NCBI GenBank assembly: GCA_009908925.1
Contig: JAAAOH010000116.1
Coordinates: 1 to 13,679 of the forward strand
Length of the DNA: 13,679 bases
Direction of reading: 5' to 3'
Source: Spirochaetota bacterium
GTDB lineage: Bacteria > Spirochaetota > Spirochaetia > DSM-27196 > PWMO01
The translations under genes and the position numbers were made by a program. How positions within the stretch are numbered: position 1 is the first letter of the stretch; every line of letters begins with the position of its first letter. Positions 7,962-13,679 of this stretch are shown here, piece after piece. The notes under the pieces were generated by a model, which saw only the letters and a list, made by a program, of their open reading frames with translations, was not told the DNA's origin and did no database searches.

Positions 7962-9119
7962 ATGGATCTCAAATGGTTTCGTGTCCCGCGGGACGTCGTA
8001 TTCGGCCAGGGAACGCTGGAGTATCTCTCGAAGCTTCAGGGAACACGCGCGATGCTTGTGACAGGCGGGCGCTCCATGCGCCGCCTCGGGTTTCTCGATC
8101 GCGCAAGCGGGTATCTCCAGGCTGCAGGCATGACAGTGGAGATCGTCGACGGCGTTGAGCCGAACCCGTCGGTGCAGACCGTCGAACGAGGCGCGCAGGC
8201 AATGCGTGATTTCAAGCCGGATCTGATCATCGCTATCGGCGGCGGGTCGGCACTTGATGCGGCAAAGATCATGTGGGCCTTCTACGAGTACCCCGATCTC
8301 ACCTTCGAGCAGATCATCCCGATCGACAGCATCCCGACGCTGCGGAAAAAGGCTCGGTTCGTCGCCATCCCCTCGACGAGTGGAACTGCGAGCGAGATAA
8401 CTGCTTTCTCGGTCATCACCGATACCGAGAAGCACATCAAGTACCCCATCGTGAGCTACGAGATCACTCCCGACGTGGCCATCCTCGATCCGGAGGTTGC
8501 CGCTGCCATGCCGCCGGTTGTGACGGCGAACACCGGTATGGACGTGCTCACCCACGCCATCGAGGCCTTCGTTTCGAAGAACGCAAGCTCCTACACCGAT
8601 CCCCTCGCTATGGAGGCGATCAAACTCGTATTCGAGAATATCCCCACGGCCTACGACCGCGGCACCGACATGAGCGCCCGCGAGAACATGCACAACGCTT
8701 CGACCCTCGCCGGCATGGCGTTCACCAACTCCAGCCTCGGTTGCGTGCACTCCATGGCGCATAAGATCGGAGGGCGGTTCAACATCACCCACGGTCTCGC
8801 CAACGCGATCCTGCTTCCCTACGTGATCGAGTACAACCGCGAGGCAACGCCCAAGTACGGGGAGATCGAGGCCGCCCTCGGGGTCGAGAGTCTCGCCCGC
8901 GCGGTGCAGGAGCTCAACGCCCGCGTCGGCATCGCGACAACCCTTGCCGACAACGGAGAGGTCGAGATCACCGAGGCCGCGTTCCGCGACGCGCTGCAGG
9001 AGATGTCCGAAAACGCCTGCGAGGACCCCTGCACGTTCACCAACCCGCGTGACACCGGATGCCTCGACCTCGCCGAGATCTACGAGGCAGCGTACTTCGG
9101 GTCTCTCCAGGAGAACTGA
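7962..9119 (+). CDS. Iron-containing alcohol dehydrogenase (group III)
   Basis: NAD(P)-dependent alcohol/aldehyde oxidoreductase of the Fe-ADH family (relatives: FucO, butanol dehydrogenases, the C-terminal half of AdhE); cytoplasmic, 385 aa, the usual family length. Seen: nucleotide-binding GGGS (93-96), PSTSGTASE (137-145), and all four expected metal ligands, Asp194 and His198 in TGMDVLTHAIEAF, His263 in CVHSMAH and His277 in ITHGLANA. It therefore looks active. ATG 7962 has an AAGGAGG ribosome site 5 nt upstream. The open frame reaching back to 7779 has no such support and would add a basic, low-complexity N-terminus. The gene has its own promoter and a hairpin after its stop, so it is probably monocistronic. 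A role in fermentative NADH disposal after glycolysis is likely; the specific alcohol cannot be read from the sequence. Confidence 0.95.
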   Translation: MDLKWFRVPRDVVFGQGTLEYLSKLQGTRAMLVTGGRSMRRLGFLDRASGYLQAAGMTVEIVDGVEPNPSVQTVERGAQAMRDFKPDLIIAIGGGSALDAAKIMWAFYEYPDLTFEQIIPIDSIPTLRKKARFVAIPSTSGTASEITAFSVITDTEKHIKYPIVSYEITPDVAILDPEVAAAMPPVVTANTGMDVLTHAIEAFVSKNASSYTDPLAMEAIKLVFENIPTAYDRGTDMSARENMHNASTLAGMAFTNSSLGCVHSMAHKIGGRFNITHGLANAILLPYVIEYNREATPKYGEIEAALGVESLARAVQELNARVGIATTLADNGEVEITEAAFRDALQEMSENACEDPCTFTNPRDTGCLDLAEIYEAAYFGSLQEN

Positions 9120-9134
9120 GCGACGGTCGGTTCG

Positions 9135-9176
9135 AGCCCGCGCCGGGGCTCCGCAGGGATGTCCTGCGCGCGGGCT
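9135..9176 (+). terminator. Nested hairpin terminator after the iron ADH
   Basis: An outer 9-bp perfect stem (AGCCCGCGC 9135-9143 with GCGCGGGCT 9168-9176) encloses an inner stem GCAGG (9153-9157) / CCTGC (9163-9167). It begins 16 bp after the stop codon and is followed by TCTGT rather than a true U-run. It probably ends the adh transcript before the promoter at 9196. Confidence 0.55.
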
Positions 9177-9195
9177 TCTGTCCGGTGGCGCCGCG

Positions 9196-9224
9196 TTGAC
9201 CAGCACCACCGGCGGTGCTACTAT
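9196..9224 (+). promoter_or_regulatory. Promoter abutting the start codon at 9233
   Basis: TTGACC (9196-9201), a 17-bp spacer and TACTAT (9219-9224). The -10 ends 8 bp before ATG 9233, so the transcript should start at or within a base or two of the A of ATG. There is no Shine-Dalgarno. This points to a leaderless mRNA. Confidence 0.6.
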
Positions 9225-9232
9225 GGCGGCCC

Positions 9233-9880
9233 ATGGGCAAAAGGCTCCTTATCGCCGGCAGGAATTCGAAGCTCATCGACGAGCTCGTGCGCGAAGCACG
9301 TGCGGCCGGATATGAAGTAATAGCGACTCTCGACGACCAGGCCGAAGACCGCACCGACTACGAGGGGCAGTTGCGATGGGTGCGCTGGCGTCGCCGATCG
9401 CCCCTGTCTGCACGGACGGTCGTGCTTCAGGCGGCCGGCGTGGGAGCGGGCTTCGATGAGGCGCTGGTCGTCCACAGCCCGGACGCCGCGCGCGAGCCGC
9501 TCCACGACCTTCAGTCCGCGGTGCTCGAGCAGGCGGTCGACGGTTCGGTGAAAGGGCCGCTTTTCATGCTGCGAGAGCTCATCACCCACTTCCAGAAGCG
9601 CGGCGGCGGTTCGATCGGCCTCGTGCTCTACCAGCCCGACGGCGAAGTGACTTCGCCCCTCGATGCCTGTACCGCGGGTGGTTTCCAGGGTGTCGCCGGA
9701 GGGCTGTTCACCTACTACCGAAACGAGCCGGTCACCCTGCGCGGGTTCTCGGCGACCGAGGCTCAACCTGCGGAGTTTGCTGCATACATCATGGGTATCC
9801 TCGGCGAGGGCAAGGGTGAGGGGAAGTGGAATCGGTTCTCCGCTCGAGGCGGCATCTTCTCCCGGTCGCGCTCTCGTTGA
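9233..9880 (+). CDS. SDR-like Rossmann protein lacking the catalytic Tyr/Lys
   Basis: A 215-aa protein with the outline of a short-chain dehydrogenase/reductase: a first beta-strand RLLIAG (4-9), a long helix and second strand to about 33, VVLQAAGVG (63-71), and the helix-strand unit VKGPLFMLRELITHF...GGGSIGLVL (106-132), which resembles the SDR dimer helix and fifth strand. The key residues are missing. The Gly-rich cofactor loop is replaced by GRNSKL, and where SDRs have YxxxK the sequence reads CTAGG (Cys146, Gly150). It is therefore probably non-catalytic or has changed function; I do not recognise a named family. ATG 9233 is preferred over the in-frame GTG at 9215, which lies upstream of the -10 box. 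The C-terminus is Arg/Ser-rich. The stop TGA overlaps the -35 box of the next gene. Confidence 0.75.
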   Translation: MGKRLLIAGRNSKLIDELVREARAAGYEVIATLDDQAEDRTDYEGQLRWVRWRRRSPLSARTVVLQAAGVGAGFDEALVVHSPDAAREPLHDLQSAVLEQAVDGSVKGPLFMLRELITHFQKRGGGSIGLVLYQPDGEVTSPLDACTAGGFQGVAGGLFTYYRNEPVTLRGFSATEAQPAEFAAYIMGILGEGKGEGKWNRFSARGGIFSRSRSR

Positions 9881-9906
9881 CCACGCGCGAATAGATCGGC
9901 TATTGT
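9877..9906 (+). promoter_or_regulatory. Promoter abutting the start codon at 9914
   Basis: TTGACC (9877-9882), an 18-bp spacer and TATTGT (9901-9906); the -10 ends 7 bp before ATG 9914 and no Shine-Dalgarno is present. It copies the arrangement at 9196-9224, including the CGTTGACC context and a GCCCATG start. The preceding gene's TGA stop lies inside the -35. Confidence 0.6.
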
Positions 9907-9913
9907 CGAGCCC

Positions 9914-11146
9914 ATGAAAATATGGATGCGGCTTCTTGCCGGGAGCATCATCGGCGTGCTGCTCGGAAGCTATCTTCCCGAGAGCGGTGGCGATACCGCC
10001 CGCCTCTTTGCAGGCATCGCCGAATACGTCGTAAGCATCGCCCGCTATTTCCTGTTCCCGCTGGTTTTCTTCGGCGTGATAATCGGCACCTCAGAGCTCA
10101 TGGCCGAGCGCCGCGTGCTTCGCCTTTACGGCAAAACCATCGGTTTGCTTCTCGCCGCCACCGCGGTGAGCATTCTCATCGGGACCGGCGCCGTTCTCGC
10201 GGTCTCGCCGGGCCGCATCCCTCCCATCTTCCAGGAAGCGCCGGTCACCGGCATCCCCGCGGTCGGCACGCTGCTCGAGCGCATCTTCCCTCGGAATCTC
10301 TTCGCCGCCTTCAGCCAGAGCGGGGACTTCCTGCTTCCACTCCTCGCACTCGGTCTCTTCATCGGCCTCGCGCTGCACTATGACCAGTCGGCTGGACAGG
10401 GCGTAAGCCAGTTTGCCGACTCCGCCTCCCGTGTCTTCTATCGCCTCAGCGCGTTCGTGGTCGAGATCCTCGGCATCGGCATGATCGCCGTGGCGGCAGC
10501 GATGATCTTCGACATCCGGGCGATAAACGATTTTCAGATATTCGGTTCGCTCGTGCTCACCGTCTCGGTGAGTGTCGGATTCATCGTCCTCGTGGTGTAT
10601 CCGGTCATCATCTACTTCCTGATCGACCGTGACAGCGCGCTGCCCTGGCTCTACGCCATGATCGCGCCCATTCTCACGGGCCTGTTCTCCGGGGACATGT
10701 ACTTCAGCCTGCCCACGCTCGAGCGCGTCGGCAAGGAGAGCCTCGGTGTGCCACGGCGCGCCGGAAGCGCCATCTTCTCCGTCGCGGCGGTCTTTGGAAA
10801 GGCCGGCAGTGCCCTCGTGGCGGCGGCGAGCTTCATCGTGATACTGCGCTCCTACACCGCTCTGGAGATCACCTTCGCGCAGGTGCTGTGGGTGATGACG
10901 AGCACCTTCGGCGTCTCCTTTCTCCTCGGCGCGGTGCCGGGCTCCGCGGCGATCGTTGCGCTGGCCATGCTATCCAATCTCTACGGCCGGGGGATGGAGG
11001 AGGTGTTTCTCATCCTCTGGCCCGCCGGTCCGATACTGGTGAGCCTCGGGGTTGTCCTCGATGTCGCGACCGCGGGCTTCGTGGCGCAGGTGGTCGCCTC
11101 CACGGAGAAAATGCGGCGCCGGGTGGATCAATACGACTTTGTGTGA
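9914..11146 (+). CDS. Dicarboxylate/amino-acid:cation symporter family protein, divergent
   Basis: Inner-membrane secondary transporter of the SDF/DAACS (GltP/DctA) family, 410 aa, with an N-terminal hydrophobic segment (7-20) and about eight membrane helices plus two re-entrant loops. Family landmarks are visible but altered. The HP1 serine-rich tip is SGDMYFSLPTLERVG (259-273). The TM7 position of NMDGT reads FGKAGSAL (294-301). HP2 is AVPGSAAIVALAML (340-353), close to the family's AGVPGG type. In TM8 Asp383 is kept (VLDVATAGF), but the Arg and Asn that bind substrate and sodium in aspartate transporters are not at the expected places. It is probably a real transporter with changed substrate or ion coupling. 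It has its own promoter, apparently with a leaderless start, and a convergent neighbour at 11223. Confidence 0.87.
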   Translation: MKIWMRLLAGSIIGVLLGSYLPESGGDTARLFAGIAEYVVSIARYFLFPLVFFGVIIGTSELMAERRVLRLYGKTIGLLLAATAVSILIGTGAVLAVSPGRIPPIFQEAPVTGIPAVGTLLERIFPRNLFAAFSQSGDFLLPLLALGLFIGLALHYDQSAGQGVSQFADSASRVFYRLSAFVVEILGIGMIAVAAAMIFDIRAINDFQIFGSLVLTVSVSVGFIVLVVYPVIIYFLIDRDSALPWLYAMIAPILTGLFSGDMYFSLPTLERVGKESLGVPRRAGSAIFSVAAVFGKAGSALVAAASFIVILRSYTALEITFAQVLWVMTSTFGVSFLLGAVPGSAAIVALAMLSNLYGRGMEEVFLILWPAGPILVSLGVVLDVATAGFVAQVVASTEKMRRRVDQYDFV

Positions 11147-11158
11147 GTCGGGGATGCG

Positions 11159-11211
11159 CCGGCGCGCGGGATGCGGGCTGCGTGGCGCGCCGGGCGTGCG
11201 GCGCCGCGCGC
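11159..11211. terminator. Two GC-rich dyads between convergent genes
   Basis: CCGGCGCGC (11159-11167) pairs perfectly with GCGCGCCGG (11185-11193) over a 17-nt loop. Immediately after, GCGTGCGGC (11194-11202) is mirrored by GCCGCGCGC (11203-11211) with a single T/G mismatch. Together they fill most of the 76-bp gap between the transporter and the minus-strand gene, and probably act as a bidirectional terminator without U-tracts. Confidence 0.5.
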
Positions 11212-11222
11212 GGTGGGCCGCG

Positions 11223-11903
11223 TTACGGCGAGAGGCGAAGCTCGAGATTCGGGAGGATCATCGCCTCGTCGAAGAACTCGACCTCGTACTGGGTCCACAG
11301 GTTGTGGACGGGGAAGAATACCCTGAGATTCAGGCCGAAACGTACGGTCTCGTTCAGGCGATATAGAAACGACCCCATGATCTCGGGCTGAAGGAAGCGC
11401 GCCTCTGAGAAGAAGTACTCGTAGAGCCCGTCGAGCTTCGAGCCCTCGATCGGCTGGGCGGGCAGGCGCAGTACGACTGACGGCGAGGCACCGGCGAGAA
11501 TCGCGAGCTCCTCGGACAAACTCCACTCGTAGATATAGGGCATGCTCAGGATGAGGCCGAGGCTCCCGGCGATGTTCCCCGCGGCGGTGCCGGTCTCGAT
11601 CTGCGTCGGGACGGCCTTGCCCGATGGGGTCTCGAGGTATTCCTGCCAGTAGAGAAACAGCGTGGGGGCAAAGCGCACCCGGGGCGCGAACTCAAGGTCC
11701 ACGCCGAAGGCGCCGGTGAAGTTCAGCGGGCTCACGTCGCTTCCCTGCACCGGCTCACCGTCGGCATCGGTGGTGTAGCCGTTTCCGATCCAGGCCTGTC
11801 CGAGGTGCAGATTGAGCTCGCCGACTTCGAGGGCGTTTGCGGCGCCGGCGGCCGAAAGCAGCAGGGCGAGGATCAACGCTGTGCGCGCGGTCGAGCGACT
11901 CAT
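11223..11903 (-). CDS. Exported protein, probable outer-membrane beta-barrel
   Basis: A 226-aa protein I do not recognise by name. It has a clear Sec signal peptide: basic start MSRSTAR, hydrophobic core about 9-20, and an ANA (22-24) cleavage site before Leu25. The mature part alternates polar and hydrophobic residues with many aromatics (for example FAPTLFLYWQEYLE, MGSFLYRLNETVRFGLNLRVFFP), as in short beta-barrels or porin-like proteins; it has no cysteines or membrane helices. It ends LELRLSP, without the usual terminal Phe. ATG 11903 lacks a Shine-Dalgarno and follows an extended -10. It lies 130 bp downstream of proS on the same strand, but has its own promoter. The surface-protein assignment is an inference from composition. 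Confidence 0.72.
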   Translation of the reverse strand: MSRSTARTALILALLLSAAGAANALEVGELNLHLGQAWIGNGYTTDADGEPVQGSDVSPLNFTGAFGVDLEFAPRVRFAPTLFLYWQEYLETPSGKAVPTQIETGTAAGNIAGSLGLILSMPYIYEWSLSEELAILAGASPSVVLRLPAQPIEGSKLDGLYEYFFSEARFLQPEIMGSFLYRLNETVRFGLNLRVFFPVHNLWTQYEVEFFDEAMILPNLELRLSP

Positions 11904-11915
11904 TCGGTGAGACTA

Positions 11916-11924
11916 ACTATAACA
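11916..11924 (-). promoter_or_regulatory. Extended -10 promoter of the exported protein gene
   Basis: On the minus strand TGT immediately precedes TATAGT (11921-11916), an extended TGn -10; no good -35 is visible in the GC-rich DNA upstream. The box ends 12 bp before ATG 11903, leaving a leader of only about 5-6 nt. Confidence 0.5.
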
Positions 11925-11984
11925 CGCTCGCGGCTGCCCCGCCACGTGTGACGGCGGCCGCCGACGCCCGGCGGCCGGCGCCGT

Positions 11985-12024
11985 CCGCGGCGGCCTGGAG
12001 ACCGCGGCGGCCTGGAGACCGCGG
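11985..12024. repeat. 17-bp tandem duplication downstream of proS
   Basis: The unit CCGCGGCGGCCTGGAGA occurs exactly twice in tandem (11985-12001, 12002-12018), followed by a partial third copy of 6 bp (CCGCGG, 12019-12024). Each junction brings two palindromic CCGCGG sites 17 bp apart, able to pair as a 6-bp stem with an 11-nt loop. It lies 10 bp past the proS stop codon and may serve as its terminator. The remaining gap (11925-11984) is GC-rich, with another palindrome CGGCGGCCGCCG at 11952-11963, and has no gene. Confidence 0.85.
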
Positions 12025-12033
12025 GCGTGGCCC

Positions 12034-13470
12034 TCAGTACGCCCGTGCGAACACGGCGACGTGCTTCGCGGGCTCGCCGCTGACGATGCACTTCTTACCG
12101 GCGGCCTCCTCTTCGTTTCCGAAGCGGAGTACACGGATCGTGGCCTTGGTGTCCGCTTTGACCTTGAGTTCGGTTTCCTTCGTCCCTGACCAGGGCGCGA
12201 CGGCGAATCCGCTCGTAGAGTTCAGGAACTCGCAGAACTCCTCGTAGTTGCCGTCGAACTCGCGGGTGTTTTCTTCGCGGAAGGCGCGGGCGCGCTCGAA
12301 GAGGTTGGACTGTATGTCTGCGAGGAGGTTCCGGACAGCATCGGCAATGCCGTCGATCGGCACGGGGGTCTTCTCCCCGGTGTCGCGGCGCACGAGGACG
12401 GCCTTGTTGTTCTCCATATCGCGGGGGCCGCACTCGATGCGGATCGGCACGCCGAAGAGCTCCCACTGGGAGAACTTATAGCCGGGGCTCGCCGTATCGT
12501 CGGCGTCGAGCTCGGTGCGGAACTCAGCGCGCAGTTTCTCGTGGATGCCGCGCGCGTAAGCAATCACCTCGTCCTTGTTCTTGTTCTTGAAGATCGGAAT
12601 GATCACGGTTTCGATGGGCGCGAGCCGGGGCGGCACCACCAGGCCGGAATCGTCCGAGTGTGCCATGATGAGCGCACCGATGAGGCGCGTGGAGACACCC
12701 CAGGAAGTGGCCCACACGTACTCGAGCTCTCCAGTCTGCGTCTGGTAGGTCACGTCGAAGGCCTTTGCGAAGTTCTGCCCGAGAAAATGCGAGGTGCCGG
12801 CCTGCAGGGCGCGCTTGTCCTGTACCATCGCCTCGATGGCGTAGGTGTTCACCGCGCCGGCAAACTTCTCCTGCTCGGTCTTCACGCCGGTAAGCACCGG
12901 CACGGCCATCCACTCCTCGGCAAAGCGGCGGTAGACCTCGAGAATCTTGAGCGTCTCCTCCTGCGCCTCCTCGGCGGTGGCGTGGGCGGTGTGGCCCTCC
13001 TGCCAGAGGAACTCCATCGTCCTGAGAAAGAGGCGGGTGCGCTTCTCCCAGCGCAGCACGTTGGCCCACTGATTTATCAGAAGCGGAAGGTCGCGGTAGG
13101 ACTGTATCCACTTCTTGTACATGCTCCAGATGATAGTCTCCGAGGTGGGCCGGATAACCAGCGGTTCGTCGAGCTCCTCGCCCCCGCCGTGGGTGACGAC
13201 CGCGAGCTCGGGCGCGAAGCCCTCGACGTGCTCGGCCTCCCGGTGAATGAAGCTCTCGGGAATGAGGAGGGGGAAATAGGCGTTGACGTGGCCGGTTTCC
13301 TTGAACATGTCGTCGAGGGCGCGTTGCATGCGCTCCCACAGGGCGTATCCGCGCGGGCGGATGACCATCGTGCCCTTCACGGGGCTGTAATCGGCGAGCT
13401 CCGCGTTGAGAACGACATCAACGTACCAGTCTGAGTAATTCTCCTGCCTCGGTGTAATCCGTTCTGCCAT
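12034..13470 (-). CDS. proS: Prolyl-tRNA synthetase, archaeal/eukaryal-like type
   Basis: Class II aminoacyl-tRNA synthetase that charges tRNA-Pro with proline in the cytoplasm; essential. It has 478 aa, the short type without the bacterial editing insertion. Seen: motif 1 region around VIRPRGYALWERMQ (36-50), RPTSETIIW (107-115), motif 2 FLRTMEFLWQEGHTAHA (148-164) with LLINQWANVLRWE before it, proline-pocket HFLGQNFAKAFDV (228-240), motif 3 ATSWGVSTRLIGALIMAHSDDSGLVVPP (254-281), an anticodon-binding domain to about 390, and the family's C-terminal domain ending in the conserved Tyr478. The C-terminal zinc-site cysteines are mostly gone (APWSG and CIVSG instead of CxxC-like pairs). ATG 13470 begins MAERITPRQENYSDWY, the natural N-terminus; the frame is open to 13638 but crosses the promoter. 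A weak Shine-Dalgarno GAGG ends 4 nt before the start. Confidence 0.97.
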   Translation of the reverse strand: MAERITPRQENYSDWYVDVVLNAELADYSPVKGTMVIRPRGYALWERMQRALDDMFKETGHVNAYFPLLIPESFIHREAEHVEGFAPELAVVTHGGGEELDEPLVIRPTSETIIWSMYKKWIQSYRDLPLLINQWANVLRWEKRTRLFLRTMEFLWQEGHTAHATAEEAQEETLKILEVYRRFAEEWMAVPVLTGVKTEQEKFAGAVNTYAIEAMVQDKRALQAGTSHFLGQNFAKAFDVTYQTQTGELEYVWATSWGVSTRLIGALIMAHSDDSGLVVPPRLAPIETVIIPIFKNKNKDEVIAYARGIHEKLRAEFRTELDADDTASPGYKFSQWELFGVPIRIECGPRDMENNKAVLVRRDTGEKTPVPIDGIADAVRNLLADIQSNLFERARAFREENTREFDGNYEEFCEFLNSTSGFAVAPWSGTKETELKVKADTKATIRVLRFGNEEEAAGKKCIVSGEPAKHVAVFARAY

Positions 13471-13500
13471 GTAACCTCGGGTCCGTGTGAAATGTTCGCC

Positions 13501-13530
13501 ATTGTAGGCAGGCCATTCCGGCCCTGTCAA
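13501..13530 (-). promoter_or_regulatory. proS promoter
   Basis: On the minus strand a perfect -35 TTGACA (13530-13525), an 18-bp spacer and TACAAT (13506-13501), which is 5/6 of consensus. The predicted start near 13494 gives a leader of about 24 nt. The spacer holds GGCC-attcc-GGCC (13511-13523), a short symmetric element of unknown meaning. This is the best consensus promoter in the window, in keeping with an essential gene. Confidence 0.75.
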
Positions 13531-13542
13531 CCTGAGGAACGT

Positions 13543-13598
13543 TTGCCGGGGGGCGAGGGGCGCAGTATCTTCGCGTGGAGCGCGCACGCTGAAGGAGG
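13543..13598 (+). promoter_or_regulatory. Promoter and RBS of the gene at 13607
   Basis: TTGCCG (13543-13548), a 17-bp spacer and TATCTT (13566-13571) form a moderate promoter, back to back with the proS promoter (12 bp between the two -35 boxes). A strong Shine-Dalgarno AAGGAGG (13592-13598) lies 8 nt before ATG 13607. Confidence 0.5.
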
Positions 13599-13606
13599 TT
13601 TCCGCG

Positions 13607-13679
13607 ATGCGAAAAGACCGAGCATTGTCACGACGCACGGGCCTGATACTGGCCGCATTTCTCGTTTTTGCCGGCGGGG
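13607..13679 (+). CDS. Exported protein, N-terminus only
   Basis: Only 24 codons are inside the window. They read MRKDRALSRRTG followed by the hydrophobic run LILAAFLVFAGG, which is the positively charged start and core of a Sec signal peptide or an N-terminal anchor. A strong AAGGAGG ribosome site 8 nt upstream supports the start. Whether it is a lipoprotein cannot be decided, because the cleavage region lies past the right edge. It is divergent from proS. Function unknown. Confidence 0.7.
   Translation, partial: MRKDRALSRRTGLILAAFLVFAGG

Noticed and set aside
7716..9209. A 497-codon minus-strand frame opposite the iron ADH
   Set aside because: It is the antisense shadow of a gene with all metal ligands intact, and its translation matches no family I know.
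9215..9232. GTG 9215 as the start of the SDR-like gene
   Set aside because: It lies upstream of the -10 box at 9219-9224, so it would not be in the predicted transcript, and no ribosome site precedes it.
1..13679. tRNA, rRNA, CRISPR, insertion sequence or phage features
   Set aside because: No cloverleaf with CCA-type acceptor, regularly spaced repeats, transposase motif or terminal inverted repeats were seen on either strand.

Overview
The window looks like chromosomal DNA of a high-GC spirochaete (Spirochaetaceae-like), though no marker settles the genus. The main clue is a prolyl-tRNA synthetase of the short archaeal/eukaryal type, which established knowledge links to Borrelia and Treponema among other bacteria. 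Secondary clues are the pairing of a GH77 4-alpha-glucanotransferase with a giant GH13 protein, and the overall gene style. I see no phage, IS element, CRISPR array, rRNA or tRNA.

Layout. (1) 1-764, minus: MoxR-family AAA+ ATPase, cut by the left edge. (2) 810-1775, plus: bile-acid:Na+ symporter-like membrane protein, divergent from moxR across a very short shared promoter. (3) 1884-7758, plus: two-gene alpha-glucan operon, a 667-aa GH77 enzyme with a DPE2-like insertion followed 10 bp later by a 1286-aa GH13-family protein. (4) 7962-9119, plus: iron-dependent alcohol dehydrogenase behind an AT-rich regulatory leader. (5) 9233-9880, plus: degenerate short-chain-dehydrogenase-like protein. (6) 9914-11146, plus: divergent dicarboxylate/amino-acid:cation symporter. 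(7) 11223-11903, minus: secreted, probably outer-membrane protein. (8) 12034-13470, minus: proS. (9) 13607 to the edge, plus: start of an exported protein.

How the genes fit together. The GH77 and GH13 genes form a clear functional pair for remodelling storage or maltodextrin alpha-glucans, probably in the cytoplasm because neither has a signal peptide. The iron ADH fits a fermentative metabolism that disposes of reductant from sugar breakdown. The other genes look like independent housekeeping or envelope functions.

The most noteworthy signals are regulatory and enzymatic. Several genes without a Shine-Dalgarno sequence have a promoter -10 box 6-12 bp before the start codon, implying leaderless or nearly leaderless mRNAs. 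A palindromic GTATAC can serve as the -10 of both divergent promoters at 751-800. The GH13 protein has Pro where the catalytic NHD motif normally has His. The SDF-family transporter lacks the canonical NMDGT motif. A 17-bp GC-rich tandem duplication lies downstream of proS. I found no convincing wholly new multi-gene system.
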